Shown: piece by piece, positions 29,904 through 41,361 of the stretch
Position numbering within the stretch: the stretch's first letter is position 1
Layout of the letters: each line of letters opens with the position of its first letter
Assembly (NCBI GenBank): GCA_963978545.1
Contig: OZ021730.1
Location: 868,001-932,000 of the forward strand
DNA: 64,000 nucleotides
Origin: Linyphia triangularis
Lineage: Eukaryota; Arthropoda; Arachnida; Araneae; Linyphiidae
Direction: 5' to 3'
Notes under the pieces: model-generated
What the model saw: the letters and a program-made list of their open reading frames with translations, nothing else
Told to the model about the DNA's origin: nothing
The model's database searches: none
Program-made: the position numbers and the translations under genes

Positions 29904-32900
29904 CTAAAGCAAATTATCCTCTTCTTTCCGCTCTTGAGTGATCTTGTAGTGTCCATACGCATACGAATGTATACCATCTTCTAAGAGGTATCTTTTGTCA
30001 TCAAAAGATGATAATGCCACTTTATTTATTGACGTAGTGTATAGCTGATGTCTTTCATTGGAAAATCGCAGTTGAGTTGCTCTTGAGTAACTGTTATTTA
30101 GTAAGCACTCCCTAAAGAAATAAATATTCATTTTAAATGCATTTATTACAAATTAATCTTTTAGAATTATTTCGTTGGATTAGAAACATGAAAAACATTA
30201 ACATTTATAAAACTTACTTATAATCTCTATGTTTAACTTTCTTAGCAACATGACGAGAAATTCCCTTCATAGTTTTTTTTTCCTCCTGCATTCCAGTAAT
30301 CAAACTATACATTTTTGCGCGTAGACCTATAAATTCATCAATGGCTTTTGCATTCAATTCATCTTTGAAACATCCGATTTTCTTTTTATTTATTATGCTG
30401 AAAGCAGGATGACTCGGTGGATAGTCGGACGTGTCAAATAAATGACTATCCCTAGTCATATCGGCATAAAAATCCTCCGTTTCAACTTCATAAGTAAGAG
30501 AATCCGTGTCAGTAAAAAGTAAATTGACTCTCTCCCCATACACCTTCTTCATATGATTGTAATGGAAATGAAACATTAAATATTTGCTTAATTCCAACAC
30601 AACAAATCCAGCGTAAATCGGCTTGTTAAGTAAAATTTTAGTTTTGCATCGCTGAACTCCTACTAAATCATGGTCAAAAATTTTAAAAGATTTAAAAGTA
30701 GGAGCAGCTACTAATTTTTTGGCTTTCTTCTCCGTGTTAACAAGTTGTACGTCTATATGTCCACAGACGTTTTCTAGTGTTTTGCCATAAACTGCATTAT
30801 TTAATAATTTGAAAAAATTCTTCTCAGATGTTGATTTCGATTCTTTTCTTTTCTCAGTATTAAAGTTAATATACGATTGTAACCAGGGTTTTTGGGTAAA
30901 TTGAACTATCCTATGAACTTTTTGTATTTCTAATCCAAGACTCGTGTAAAGTTGTAAATTTCGATGATATATAACATATTTAATTTTATCGTTTAGGTTT
31001 GGAACTAATTTTGTTGTAGGAATAAACTTGTTTTTCAATGCACTTTTGGCGTAAGGAGAGAGGTCTTTTTTTGATACAGATACTTTTTCTGGAGCAAGTG
31101 GATAATCATTGTGATTTGGATGCAAAGATTCAGGATAAATTAAGTCCACCTCCAAAATATATCCTTTGCTTGACTCTTCAGGAAGAGTGAGAATTTCACT
31201 TAGGATTTCTTCTGTAGGCTCAACCCACTTAAAATCTCCACAGGGAAGTGGTTGCGACATAGCCCATCCTAAAAAAAAAAATTAGAGTTAGTAGAAAAAA
31301 AAATTACCTTTTATTTTTATTTATTTTTTTATATAATTAATGAAAGTGAATTAATTAATTATAATTACCATATAAATTGTTTGCATCGAGGTACATAATA
31401 TATGTGCTGGGCTTACTGCTCTCAAAATCAGGAAAGTACTTATTATTAGCTTTCGCCATTCTCTTGCTAATCATCGAGACTCCACCGCGGATCCCTTTCT
31501 CAAAGAACAGATGCATCTCCAGGTCTGTTAATAATTCAAGGGGCTCAGGAGACATCTTGAGACAGGCATGCCAAGCTAATCCGGGTGAAGTCATCATATG
31601 ACCTGGATCTAACTGATAGTAGTTTAAGCATAATGATCGAAAATTCTGAAAAACATCAGCTAATAATAACACGTCTGTTTTGACATATAAGTCATGGTAA
31701 TCACCTAAGGTCTTTATATCAAAAGTATTCCATATATTTTGGGCATGAGAATAACGCTCAGGTGTCACATCTTCTTCGGTCATATCGTTTCTAAAGGCGT
31801 CTGGTGGAGGGAGATTCGTTTCATTAAATTTCTCAAAACTGTCTATATAACTGTAGGGATACTCTCCTTTTCTAAATAGCATGTCTACATTTGAATGTTT
31901 AATATTTTCTCGGATAATGTTGAATTGTGATAAATCTAAATTCTCAACCAATTTAGCTAGAGACGTTGATAAAAATTGAAGGGAATCAATAAATTGAAGA
32001 GAAATTTTTGTTCCGGAATGATCTTTTTCCAAACTGAAGGAGATATAACTTTCAATATTGGTAGCAATTACACGAAATGTGTGATCCTTAACTTCTCCGA
32101 GATGTTGCATGATGTGATGCGCATCATATTTTTTAAGATTATGAAAGACAACGGGAATTTTTTTTGACAATTTAAATTGAAGATTGCACTTTGGATGACT
32201 TGCACCACGAAATTCTCCAGTTAGGTGATTGTGATCTCTTATACGTTTATTCCCTAGGGGTTTCTGACAAATGTTGCACTCCGTAGCTGTTTCAAAGGAT
32301 ATTATGATAAGGATACATTTTTAATGGAGTATTTATAATTAAATTTTCAGATAATTCCTCCTTAATTTCAATAATCGTTTTTAAAAAGTGATTCACTGCA
32401 TCTATCCCTCGATATATTTGAACAGGTTTGACACTTTTCCCAAATTCATCTATTACAACGAGAGCATAGCCACAAGCTTCATGTCTAAAGAGCTTCTCTG
32501 TATAAGATTGTATGCTATCTCGAGAGCAGCTTGGAATTGGTTTAATTATGGCTTCAAAGTCAGCATAGATAATGTATGGAATAGGGTGTTGATAATGAAT
32601 ATTTTTAAATTGTAACATTTTATCCTTATCGGTAGGCATTTCTATTCGTTGAATATCATGTTCTTTACAAAAAGGTGTGTGCTCCGCCAAAAGTGAGTTA
32701 GTGCTGAAACGATGCAAACATCGAAAACAATAAAATACTTCTCCATTATGATTAGTTAAATTCCCTAAGAGACGGCTCATATTCTTAATTAGGCAATAAT
32801 GGTTCCGATCTTCTTTACTGATAAGTAACAAGTTGATGCAATCTTCATCATTTCTTGGGGAAATATAAAGTGGAAAAACCTCCTTTTCATAACCGAACAC

Positions 32901-35788
32901 ATTTATTCTTAACTGATTTAAATTTTCAATTATTCGTATTTTTGATACAGGTACTGGACATTGTATATTCCCCAAATTTATTTCACTTTCAAAAGGGATA
33001 TAATGAGATATCCTGGAAGGATGATCCATGTAGTGTATATTCATCTTGTGGGCTAAAATACTCCAAACTATACATTTATCATCATTATTATTTTGGACAT
33101 TTATTATGGCATTCTTCGAACGAAGCGTTTCAGGAGTTTCTGTGAAACTACTTGCCGTAAGAGGGTGATAAACGGCTGAATGAATCTCTAGATTTCTTAA
33201 CTCGTCCAATTCCCACCCCGATCCATTATTTATGAATTCTTCAAAGGAAGTATTAATTTTTCCAATGGCTTCTGAGATATGATTATCTATCGTCTCAACT
33301 ATTAAATCAATCATGACTTTGGAACGAAAATGAGGATATGCATATTCTTTTACTCCTTCATTGTTTTCACGTGACAGTATCACTAGAATGGTAGCATACC
33401 ACTTCAAACCTCTATTGGCAAGCAATTCATCAGAAATATGAAATAATATTTCAATTCTTGAATTGTCTAGAAACGATAATAAATCATCTTTAGGGTTTGG
33501 TGGAGATATTGTATAAATAGAAAACACATCTAATGTTCGATGTGGAACACGCTGACGTTTCGGAGAGCTATTCATTTGATTCATATCAGATTTCCTCTTC
33601 CTCATATAATGATTGGATTTATTATGTTGAAGCAATTCAGATTTTAAAGTGAAAACTTCGCTGCATTGTTTGCATTCAAAGGTTTTTTCATGAGTATTCA
33701 AATGACGGGATAGGTTTGAGTTAGTAGTGAATAATATGTTGCAAATTTCACATTTATAATCTTTTACTCCTGAATGTAACTTCAAGTGTCGAGTGAGATG
33801 GCACTTCTGTCCAAAAGTCTTTTTGCATACAGTGCAAACCTATAAAAAGTAAACTCCCATTATTAAAGATTTTTTTTTATTGAGTTATACATTTTGGTAA
33901 GTACACTAATTCTCTATTTAAAACGTGGTAAATTTACTTACAAATTTCGCAGTAGAAGATTTATCAACTGATACGGTAGAAGATCCAGCAACAGAATTCA
34001 AATCAGAAACTGTTACAACAGGAGGGGTCTGGGGAAGAGGGGGAGATATTAAAAATCATTTCAAAATGTTGCTTTATAATACTCTTTCTTAAATTTTAAA
34101 TACTTACAATTAATGCAGCTCTTGCATGTATTTTTTTATGTCGAATGAGATGGGATTTCTGGTCAAAAGTTTTATTGCAAACATTGCAAACCTATAAAAA
34201 GTAAACTCCCATTATTAAAGATTTTTTTTTATTGAGTTATACATTTTGGTAAGTACACTAATTCTCTATTTAAAACGTGGTAAATTTACTTACAAATTTC
34301 GCAGTAGAAGATTTATCAACTGATACGGTAGAAGATCCAGCAACAGAATTCAAATCAGAAACTGTTACAACAGGAGGGGTCTGGGGAAGAGGGGGAGATA
34401 TTAAAAATCATTTCAAAATGTTGCTTTATAATACTCTTTCTTAAATTTTAAATGCTTACAATTAATGCAGCTCTTGCATGTATTTTTTTATGTCGAATGA
34501 GATGGGATTTCTGGTCAAAAGTTTTATTGCAAACATTGCAAACCTATAAAAAGTAAACTCCCATTATTAAAGATTTTTTTTGAGTTATACATTTCGGTAA
34601 GTACACTAATTCTCTATTTAAAACCTGGTAAATTTACTTACAAATTTCTCAGTAGAAGATTTATCAACTGCTACGGTAGAAGATCTAGCAACAGAATTCA
34701 AATCAGAAACTGTTACAACAGGAGGGGTCTGGGGAAGAGGGGGAGATATTAAAAATCATTTCAAAATTTTGCTTTATAATACTCTTTCTTAAATTTTAAA
34801 TACTTAAACTAATACAGGTCTTGCATGTATTTTTTTTATGTCGAGTGAGATGGCATTTCTGTTTAAACGTTTTCATACAAATGTCACAAGTCTATTTAAA
34901 AAAAAAAAAAATAATAATAACTTAGTTTTTTTCTTCTTCAGAAAACAGGAAAGTTTTAAATTCAACCCTAAACAATATAATAATAATAAAAAAAAAAAAA
35001 AAAAACTTACATGCAAGACATTAACACTATGATGTTCATTCAGGTTTGTGGTTGGTAAATTGGGGAAATCCTATAAATGTGAAATAAAATTTAATTTGTT
35101 TCAAAATAATTTAATTATATCGTATTGTATTTCAAATGTTACTTACAGAAATAGATTCCAGAACAAATGGCACATTTATGATACGGCTCACTACATGAGA
35201 CGATACCTCACCATCCTAAAATAAGCAATAATGTTTGAATAAATTATTTCCTTATGATTAAATTATTTAGTTTATCAATAAAGTATTAAAAAATTTGGCG
35301 TGGATTTAGTGCAACTTTGACTATTTTCTAAACAGATCATCGAAAATTAGTTTACTGAACACTATTTAGCGATAACCCATGCATGACCTAACACAGAAAT
35401 TTACATAAATTCAATTCCTAACCTAACCTGCGTAACCTATCCTTTTGTTGGATAGGGAACGGAAGACCAAAAAAAAACAACTATTTTTCAGACCATTTGC
35501 AAGAAAGGAAGTTAAACAGTTGCCATACTCCAGCCCCACAATAGGGTTACCGAATCAAGTTTATGAGTAACTAATGTTGATTGTAATGGCTAAGGACGAT
35601 CGATGCCGCCTCTAGGCCCGAAATCAACATTGGAAGCAAAAAGGTCTGCAAATCCCTATGTGGCCTTGTAAAATAAAAATAATAAATCGTCAAATACTCA
35701 CTAATTCGTTTGGATGGATTGAAGTATCCATTTCTTCAACATTGTTCACTCCAACGATATTTAAGTTATCAGACATCGTTTCAGAAAA
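29904..35788 (-). pseudogene. Polinton protein-primed DNA polymerase B with C2H2 zinc-finger N-terminus (spliced, one frameshift)
   Basis: Replicates the element DNA. Reconstructed exons (minus): 35788-35702, 35215-35147, 35070-35011, alternating linker and finger exons to 33942, a long exon 33840-31370/31369, then 31268-30218 and 30111-29904, all with GT-AG borders. Three C2H2 fingers open the long exon (residues 1-70). Exonuclease motifs (YADFEAI, FHNLKKYDAH, YVKTDVLLLAD) and polymerase motifs (YLDANNLYG/WAM split by an intron, KLLNNAVYG, FTDTDS) are all present. A one-base shift near 32300 separates the exonuclease from the rest (frame ends ...YPYHN at 32292; it resumes at FETATECNIC). This is the only clear break. 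Confidence 0.9.
33839..34894 (-). repeat. Tandem 352-bp exon-intron repeats encoding zinc fingers
   Basis: Units start at 33839, 34191 and 34543 (period 352). Each holds one 87-base linker exon (TPPVVTVSDLNSVAG..., for example 34028-33942) and one 84-base C2H2 finger exon (for example 34191-34108, 34543-34460), both phase 0 with GT-AG borders. The outermost finger (34891 to about 34806) has an extra A that destroys the second His and has lost its splice donor. Confidence 0.85.
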
Positions 35789-37095
35789 CTAAAATAACAT
35801 TAAAGCAGTTATTACATTTGAAAATTAATAACATTTAAAAATGTCACTATAAAAATCATGATGAAATAACTAATTACCTATAACCTAATTAATACATAAT
35901 AGAATGAAATAGAATGCAGCTTAAACTAAAACATAATTTTTCAACTTGTCCATGCTTGTTAAAATCTCATAGCAGTTAATAAAACAGTGTTCTTTCCAAA
36001 TAATAATAAAGGAATTTGCAAAATGGCATTCATAATGCAGTCTAAATTTAAACACTTAAAACATTTATTTAAATTATCAACATGTCCATGCTTGTTAAAA
36101 TCTCGTAGCAGTTAATAAAACAGTGTTCTTTCCAAATAATAATAAATGAACTTGCAAAATGGATTTCATAATACAGTCTAAATTTAAACACTTAAAAATT
36201 TTATTTAATCATGTCCATGCTTGTTATGACATGTTATCAACATGTCCATGCTTGTTAAAATCTCGTAGCAGTTAGTAAAACAGTGTTCTGAAATAATTAC
36301 TTATGAAATAAAATATAACAATTCTAAATTAATACAGTAAATAAATTATTTAAATTATCATACATAATAGGAAAAACGACTCACCTAAATAATCCAAATA
36401 AATCTTCAATAAATCTTTTACACGTGCTAAGACTGTGAAAATGGTGCAGTGAAATACAGACACATACAACAAAGTTTAAATCTTAAACTCGAATGATCGG
36501 AATAGTTTTCAGAACGTCTGAGTAATGGTATACCACGTGACTCCTATTAACCAATCAGGTTTCACGGTAGACGGCGGTGCAGTCTATGGATCAATTCGTT
36601 GAATTGTTGTTGGGTTATAAGCATGCGATCTTGCTTAAAGACATTTAAAGTAATAGATTTTCTTGAATGACGTCACCCCCCCAAACTATATTCCCATTGC
36701 GATGTCTAAATAGTGGGGTTTTAACGTAAAACATTATAATTGAAATATAAATACTGTATTTATTAATAGACGACTAAAAATATTAATTAATAACTGATTA
36801 GTGATAATTATTAAATTTTAGTATGATTATTATTATTTAAAAGGGGAATTTGTAGAAAAAATTATTATTTAAAGTTAGCATTTAAGATGGTTTTCTTCTA
36901 AATTTTAGGAAGTGGTGCCATCTATTAATTTTAAAACTTAATGATTTTTGTCTAATATTTCGTCAACTAGAACCGGAGTTCAAACTTGCATATTAAAATG
37001 TTTTAGTGGTTCAGAAATTTGTCGATTTGAGAACTAGCCACCAAGTCATACTATTTATAAGGTAGTGCATCTACACGTTTCCGTCAGTTGTAGAG
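35778..37095. promoter_or_regulatory. Polinton central divergent regulatory region
   Basis: It lies between PolB (minus) and the plus-strand gene block. A likely 5' noncoding exon of PolB ends at about 36387 with donor GTGAGT, and its acceptor is at 35789. Three direct repeats of a block beginning CATGTCCATGCTTGTTAAAA lie inside that intron (35944, 36081, 36240). A CCAAT box (AACCAATCAGG, 36551) and an isolated TGACGTCA (36668) are present. A TATA-like TATTTATAA (37052) lies 44 bases before the next ATG. Confidence 0.55.
36961..37050 (-). repeat. Degenerate second copy of the Polinton tRNA-like block
   Basis: Shares GTCGATTTGA, the CATGATAAAATG-like stretch and the upstream phrase GGTGGCGCCATCTATT (29420) / AGTGGTGCCATCTATT (36910) with the left copy. 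The B box is eroded and the hairpin is lost. The homology therefore spans roughly 29400-29612 and 36890-37050. Confidence 0.55.
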
Positions 37096-37245
37096 ATGGA
37101 AGTGATGAGTGAAGTTACTATTGGATCTTTCTTATACTTCGGAATTCTTCTAATTTTTGCTTTTATTTACATAGTGATAGATAGTGATCGATTGTCGATT
37201 GATTTTATTGTTCGGCAAAACGAAACCGGAAATTTTTCGATTTGA
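37096..37245 (+). CDS. Small single-pass membrane protein (Polinton), unassigned
   Basis: A 49-codon frame beginning MEVMSEVTIG. Residues 11-29 are strongly hydrophobic (FLYFGILLIFAFIYIVI), followed by a charged tail (DSDRLSIDFIVRQNETG). It is placed 44 bases after TATTTATAA and just before the integrase, in the position of a separate short transcript. Short membrane proteins occur in virus-like elements, but I do not recognise a family. It could be chance, though the TATA spacing matches that of the neighbouring real genes. Confidence 0.5.
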   Translation: MEVMSEVTIGSFLYFGILLIFAFIYIVIDSDRLSIDFIVRQNETGNFSI

Positions 37246-37266
37246 AAATGCTAGGATTTAGAATAG

Positions 37267-38340
37267 AGATACGGATTAATAAAATATCTTGTTGTAATGA
37301 ATGCAACGTATCAAGATCCGGCTCACGTAGCAAGTTTCGGTGGCCTAAATTCCTTGTACCATGCTGCGAAAGGCAAAATTCCAAAGAAAACCATACAGAA
37401 TTGGCTAAGGGGGGTGGATGCGTACACCCTACACAAGCCCATTCGTCATAAATTTCCTACCAATCGGGTGATAGTTCATAATATAGATCAACAGTGGCAA
37501 GCGGATTTAGTAGACATTCCAAATTTAGTAAAGTTCAATGAAGGCTATCGATATATTTTGTGTGTTATTGATATACTGTCAAAACACGCATGGGCAATTC
37601 CTCTCAAGCATAAAAAAGGTACTGATATTATTAAAGCCTTCCAAATAATATTCAATGAACGTTCTCCGAAATCACTTCAAACTGATCAAGGAACAGAGTT
37701 CAAGAATAAGCTGTTTCAGAATTTTTTAAAAAAGAAGGGAATCCGATTTTTCACCACATACAATATGTCAAAAGCATCCATAGTGGAACGTTTCAACAGG
37801 ACATTAAAGACGAAAATGTGGAAATATTTTACTGTGAAAAATACATATAAATATATAGATGTATTACAAGATTTTATCAAGAGCTATAATCACAGCTATC
37901 ATAGAAGTATCAAACGACCTCCTATCGAAGTGAATGCAGAAAACGAACACGATGTTTGGAATACATTGTATGAGGATATGGCTAATTTACCTAAACCCAC
38001 GTGTATATTTAATGTGGATGACGTCGTACGCATTTCAAAGAAAAAACTAACTTTTGAAAAGGGGTATGAAACGAATTGGACAGAAGAATTATTTATCATA
38101 ACAGAATGCGTGAAGAGACAACCTGCAGTGTAAAGAGTGAGAGATTTATTAGGAGAGTCAGTTCTAGGTACATTTTATACTCAAGAGCTACAAAAGGTGG
38201 CAATGAAAGATGAATTCCCAATTGAAAAAGTTTTAAAGAAACGTATGCGGAAAAAGAAAATGGAATATTTTGTGAAATACCGTGGATATCCTAATAAGTT
38301 TAATCAGTGGATTCTTGCTTCTGACTTACTATCTCTATAA
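37267..38340 (+). pseudogene. Polinton integrase (DDE, chromodomain), interrupted by one stop
   Basis: Joins the element ends to target DNA. The frame is open from 37267, and the first ATG is 37297. A helical N-terminal part (KKTIQNWLRG) precedes the retroviral-type core with catalytic D (WQADLVD), D (LQTDQGTEF) and E (SIVERFNRTLK). The C-terminal chromodomain has EKVLKKR...VKYRGYPN. An in-frame TAA at 38131-38133 falls between the core and the chromodomain, at a position where relatives have an aromatic residue. The reading frame is unchanged on both sides, so a single substitution inactivated it. Confidence 0.92.
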
Positions 38341-38343
38341 ATA
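38336..38343 (+). promoter_or_regulatory. TATA box of capsid gene block
   Basis: TATAAATA, 42 bases before the ATG at 38378. Comparable boxes occur at 37052, 41323, 41980 and (minus) 44512, each 39-44 bases before a start codon. Confidence 0.6.
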
Positions 38344-38377
38344 CTGGTAACATGTATTCTAAGATTCATTAGTCATC

Positions 38378-39121
38378 ATGAGTTTCTACATTACACTTAT
38401 CTCGGATAGTTCCATGTCCTATTTCCCTGAAAATAAAATTTCTCATTTTATTACTCGCTTACCCATACCCATTGAACTTCAAGGAGAATGGATAGTTGGA
38501 ATGGTAGAATTACTATATCCTCATACTTGGTACAATGTCAATGATCAAAATAATTTAATCGGATTTGAGACGAGTGGAAAGTTAGAGGTGGGGAGAAGAT
38601 TACCTCCTGGATGTTATGAGACGGTTTCTGATATTTTGAAGGCTATTTATGTGAAAGAACATGATGATAAAATTGTTACAAGTTATAATGCTGTTACGAA
38701 GCGTGTTCAGATAACTGTGAAAAATAATGCGAAACTCATTTTGTATTCAGGACTTGCTGAAATGCTAGGATTTGAACCAATGGAAATAACTTCGTTTGAT
38801 GCAAGTATAGAAACAACTGTTGTCAGTCCATTCGTTGCCGACCCTTCTGCCCACTATCATGTTTTAATGATTTACACTGATATTGTAGAACAGCAAATTA
38901 TTGGCGATGTTTTAGCGCCTCTCCTTCGCGTGGTTAGAGTAAGAGGACAAGATGGTGAGATGATCAGTGAACAATATGATAGACCTCACTATTTACCTGT
39001 ACACCGGAAAATGATTGAGACTTTAGAAATCGTTATAAGGACTCACGCAGGCTATTTAACGCCATTTGAACGTGGGCGCTCATACGTGAAGTTACACTTT
39101 CGACAGAAGTCGCTCTCATAA
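38378..39121 (+). CDS. Polinton minor capsid (penton-like, single jelly-roll) protein
   Basis: A 247-codon intact frame. The opening MSFYITLISDSSMSYFPENK and the ELQGEWIVGMVELLYPHTWY stretch are characteristic of the Polinton/adintovirus minor capsid protein, which is predicted to form the pentameric vertices. Overall it is beta-rich with no membrane segment. Its TAA overlaps the next ATG (TAATG at 39119-39123), and it begins 37 bases after the integrase stop, 42 bases after a TATA box. Assignment is from remembered family resemblance and gene position. Confidence 0.8.
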   Translation: MSFYITLISDSSMSYFPENKISHFITRLPIPIELQGEWIVGMVELLYPHTWYNVNDQNNLIGFETSGKLEVGRRLPPGCYETVSDILKAIYVKEHDDKIVTSYNAVTKRVQITVKNNAKLILYSGLAEMLGFEPMEITSFDASIETTVVSPFVADPSAHYHVLMIYTDIVEQQIIGDVLAPLLRVVRVRGQDGEMISEQYDRPHYLPVHRKMIETLEIVIRTHAGYLTPFERGRSYVKLHFRQKSLS

Positions 39122-39543
39122 TGTATGTCCCATATCAGTGTTGTCAAAAATCTTTCGAAGATTATTATGTGCAGCAGACAGGCAAAGGATTGAACTATTA
39201 TCAGGGTAGTCCTTATCAGAGAGGATATGGATTAGGTGGTCTTTTCAGATCATTTTTCCGTGCCGCAGCACCATTACTGAAATCGGGTGCTAAAGCCGTT
39301 GAGAAACAAATATTTCATAGTGGTGTCAACTTGATGAATGATGTTTCTCAAGGACAAGATTTTAAAATGGCAGCCAAACGAAGACTCAAAGAAGCTGGAA
39401 ATGTATTAACAGATAAAGCCGCCAACAAAGTCAAGACTATGATTGGGAATGGAAAAAGACATAAAAAGCGTAAGCAGAAGAAAAAGTCTATCATTCCACG
39501 TTCAGCCAAGAGGAAGTGCACAGCGCGCGATATTTTCTCCTAA
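39121..39543 (+). CDS. Polinton basic core/pX-like protein
   Basis: A 140-codon intact frame. The N-terminal part is rich in Tyr and Gly (YYQGSPYQRGYGLGG). An amphipathic stretch (FRSFFRAAAPLLKSGAKAVE) follows, and the C-terminus is highly basic (GKRHKKRKQKKK). This layout resembles adenovirus-like pX/pVI-type virion core or membrane-active proteins, which bind packaged DNA or help entry. It is coupled by TAATG both to the gene before and to the major capsid gene after it. Confidence 0.7.
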   Translation: MYVPYQCCQKSFEDYYVQQTGKGLNYYQGSPYQRGYGLGGLFRSFFRAAAPLLKSGAKAVEKQIFHSGVNLMNDVSQGQDFKMAAKRRLKEAGNVLTDKAANKVKTMIGNGKRHKKRKQKKKSIIPRSAKRKCTARDIFS

Positions 39544-40838
39544 TGGCCTCCTTCATCTACAAAGACTCTGCTCCCTGTGTTAAGTCTGAATTGGATTTAT
39601 TTTCAATTCCCCCAACCCAGACCGTTATTGAAAAAGGACAATTTGTCGAGTTTCACCCCCTTTCAAGTGCTCGAGATGGTGGACCGATTGAATTTTCAAT
39701 ATCAGGAAGTGGTGAAGAATATGTGGATCTAGCTGCATCTTATCTACACGTGAAAGTGAAAGTCACGAAATCGGACGGAACCAAACTATCGGAAAATGAG
39801 CCAGTTGCTTCCATCAACCTCTTCCTTCACTCGCTCTTCAGTCAGGTGGATGTCAGCTTAAACGAGAGAAATATCTCCTCAGCAAGCAACACCTATCCTT
39901 ACAGAGCCTATATCGAAACTTTGTTAAATTATGGAGAAGATGCTAAGAAAAGTTTACTCACCTGTGAAGGATTTTTTAAAGATACACAACCTGATATCGT
40001 GAATCCCTTAGATCCTGTATTAAAGAATCGTTTGCATCTTATCAAAAACAGTCGAACCGTGGACATGATTGGACAACTACATTGCGATATTTTCCAGCAA
40101 AATCGACTGATGATTAACTTAGTGGATATCAAAATTAAATTTATACGCAGCAAACCATCATTTTGTTTAATTTCTACTGAAGAGAATGCTGATTATAAAA
40201 TTGTTCTTGAACATGCATCTATATTTATTAGAAAAGTGAAGGTGAGCCCTGCTGTTGCTATCGCACATGTCAAGGCTTTGGAGAAAACATCGTGCAAGTA
40301 TCCAATTAATCGTGTGATTTGCAAAACTTATAGCATTGCCAAGGGAAGTTGGTCCTTTTTACAAGATAATGTGTTTCTTGGACTCATGCTCAAACGCGTC
40401 ATTCTCACCCGTTTGGGAAATGCGGCAATGAATGGACAATACTCAAAGAATCCATTTCTGTTTTCTCACCATAGTGCAAATTTTGTATCTATTTACGTGG
40501 ATGGACAACCGGTTCCCAGCAAGACATTGGAACTGAATTTTGATTCTAACAACTACGTTCGTGCTTATTACAGTTTATTCTCCGGATTTAATCGTGATAA
40601 GGGAATTTACTTATCTCAAGAAGAATACTCTAAAGGCCACGTACTTTATGCATTTGATTTAACCCCTGATCTTTGTGACGGAGAACATTTTAATCTTCAA
40701 CATCAAGGCAATTTGCGCGTGGAAATTAAATTTTCTGAAGCTATTCAAGAAACATTATCGGTACTCATCTATGCAGAATTTCAAAACGTGATTGAAATAT
40801 CGAAATCTCGTCACGTGGTGTGTGACTTTCCGAATTAA
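39543..40838 (+). CDS. Polinton major capsid protein (double jelly-roll)
   Basis: About 431 codons from the ATG at 39543 (MASFIYKDSAP), chosen because it overlaps the preceding stop as TAATG. An in-frame ATG at 39516 is less likely. Family hallmarks are the CVKSELDLFSIPPTQT opening and the long double-jelly-roll body with FRS-like FIRSKPSF and LDPVLKNR. Polinton major capsid proteins are predicted to form hexon trimers. The frame is intact. Its stop overlaps the protease start (TAATG at 40836-40840). Confidence 0.88.
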   Translation: MASFIYKDSAPCVKSELDLFSIPPTQTVIEKGQFVEFHPLSSARDGGPIEFSISGSGEEYVDLAASYLHVKVKVTKSDGTKLSENEPVASINLFLHSLFSQVDVSLNERNISSASNTYPYRAYIETLLNYGEDAKKSLLTCEGFFKDTQPDIVNPLDPVLKNRLHLIKNSRTVDMIGQLHCDIFQQNRLMINLVDIKIKFIRSKPSFCLISTEENADYKIVLEHASIFIRKVKVSPAVAIAHVKALEKTSCKYPINRVICKTYSIAKGSWSFLQDNVFLGLMLKRVILTRLGNAAMNGQYSKNPFLFSHHSANFVSIYVDGQPVPSKTLELNFDSNNYVRAYYSLFSGFNRDKGIYLSQEEYSKGHVLYAFDLTPDLCDGEHFNLQHQGNLRVEIKFSEAIQETLSVLIYAEFQNVIEISKSRHVVCDFPN

Positions 40839-41315
40839 TGGATACCTCTGAAATAACCAGAATTCTTTCTGGAAATGCAAAAACTAAGAATGCATTTTTG
40901 GGTGTGTTCTCAAGTGATCTTTTGCCGACATCCATTAGAAACTTTCCAGCCTGTTTCGTTGCCAACACTGATAAGTCAAACCAAGAAGGTACCCATTGGG
41001 TCACTTTCTATATAGAATCCCCAATAGAAATATGTTTCTTTGATTCGTTTGGAAACCCACCAACCTATTTCACTGGAGGAATAGCAAATTATGTGAAGCC
41101 TTTTCGACATATAGAGTTTAATCCTATGATACTTCAATCCAATGTGACTTCCGTATGCGGACAATACTGTATTTTTTTATTTATATTCGAAATGTAATGG
41201 ACGTTCTTTGAACGATATTCTCTTATCTTTTGTATCTAATGAGCTATGTAATGACATCAAAGTGCATCATTTTGTAACCAAACACTTTAGAATTGTAACA
41301 CCATTTTATCAATAA
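40838..41315 (+). pseudogene. Polinton adenain-like cysteine protease, frameshifted
   Basis: A maturation protease of the adenovirus/ULP1 fold. The frame has His (GTHWVTFY), Asp (CFFDSFGN), Gln (MILQSN) and Cys (VCGQYC) of the active site in order. At a seven-T run (41167-41174) the frame shifts, giving a stop at 41197. The expected C-terminal helix (CNGRSLNDIL...) is found in another frame and runs to the TAA at 41313-41315, which overlaps an AATAAA signal. The catalytic part is complete, but the last 40 or so codons are out of frame. Confidence 0.88.
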
Positions 41316-41316
41316 A
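41311..41316 (+). terminator. Polyadenylation signal of capsid gene block
   Basis: AATAAA at 41311-41316, at the end of the protease frame and just before the next TATA box. Consistent with the end of a polycistronic capsid transcript. Confidence 0.5.
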
Positions 41317-41361
41317 AAAAAGTATTTAAACAGTAACACTTTGTCTCGTCTCTCATTCAAC

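Noticed and set aside
34838..35032. Lys/Asn-rich 64-codon frame
   Set aside because: It runs through A-rich intron tracts between PolB exons. Homopolymer product only.
35700..35777. ATG at 35777 as the PolB start
   Set aside because: The frame from that ATG stops after 13 codons. The frame that joins the next exon starts at 35731. The upstream ATG may be a former start shifted by one base.
39516..39542. Upstream ATG at 39516 as the start of the major capsid protein
   Set aside because: It would overlap the core protein by 27 bases. The ATG at 39543 sits in the TAATG junction seen at the other capsid genes and begins with the usual family N-terminus.
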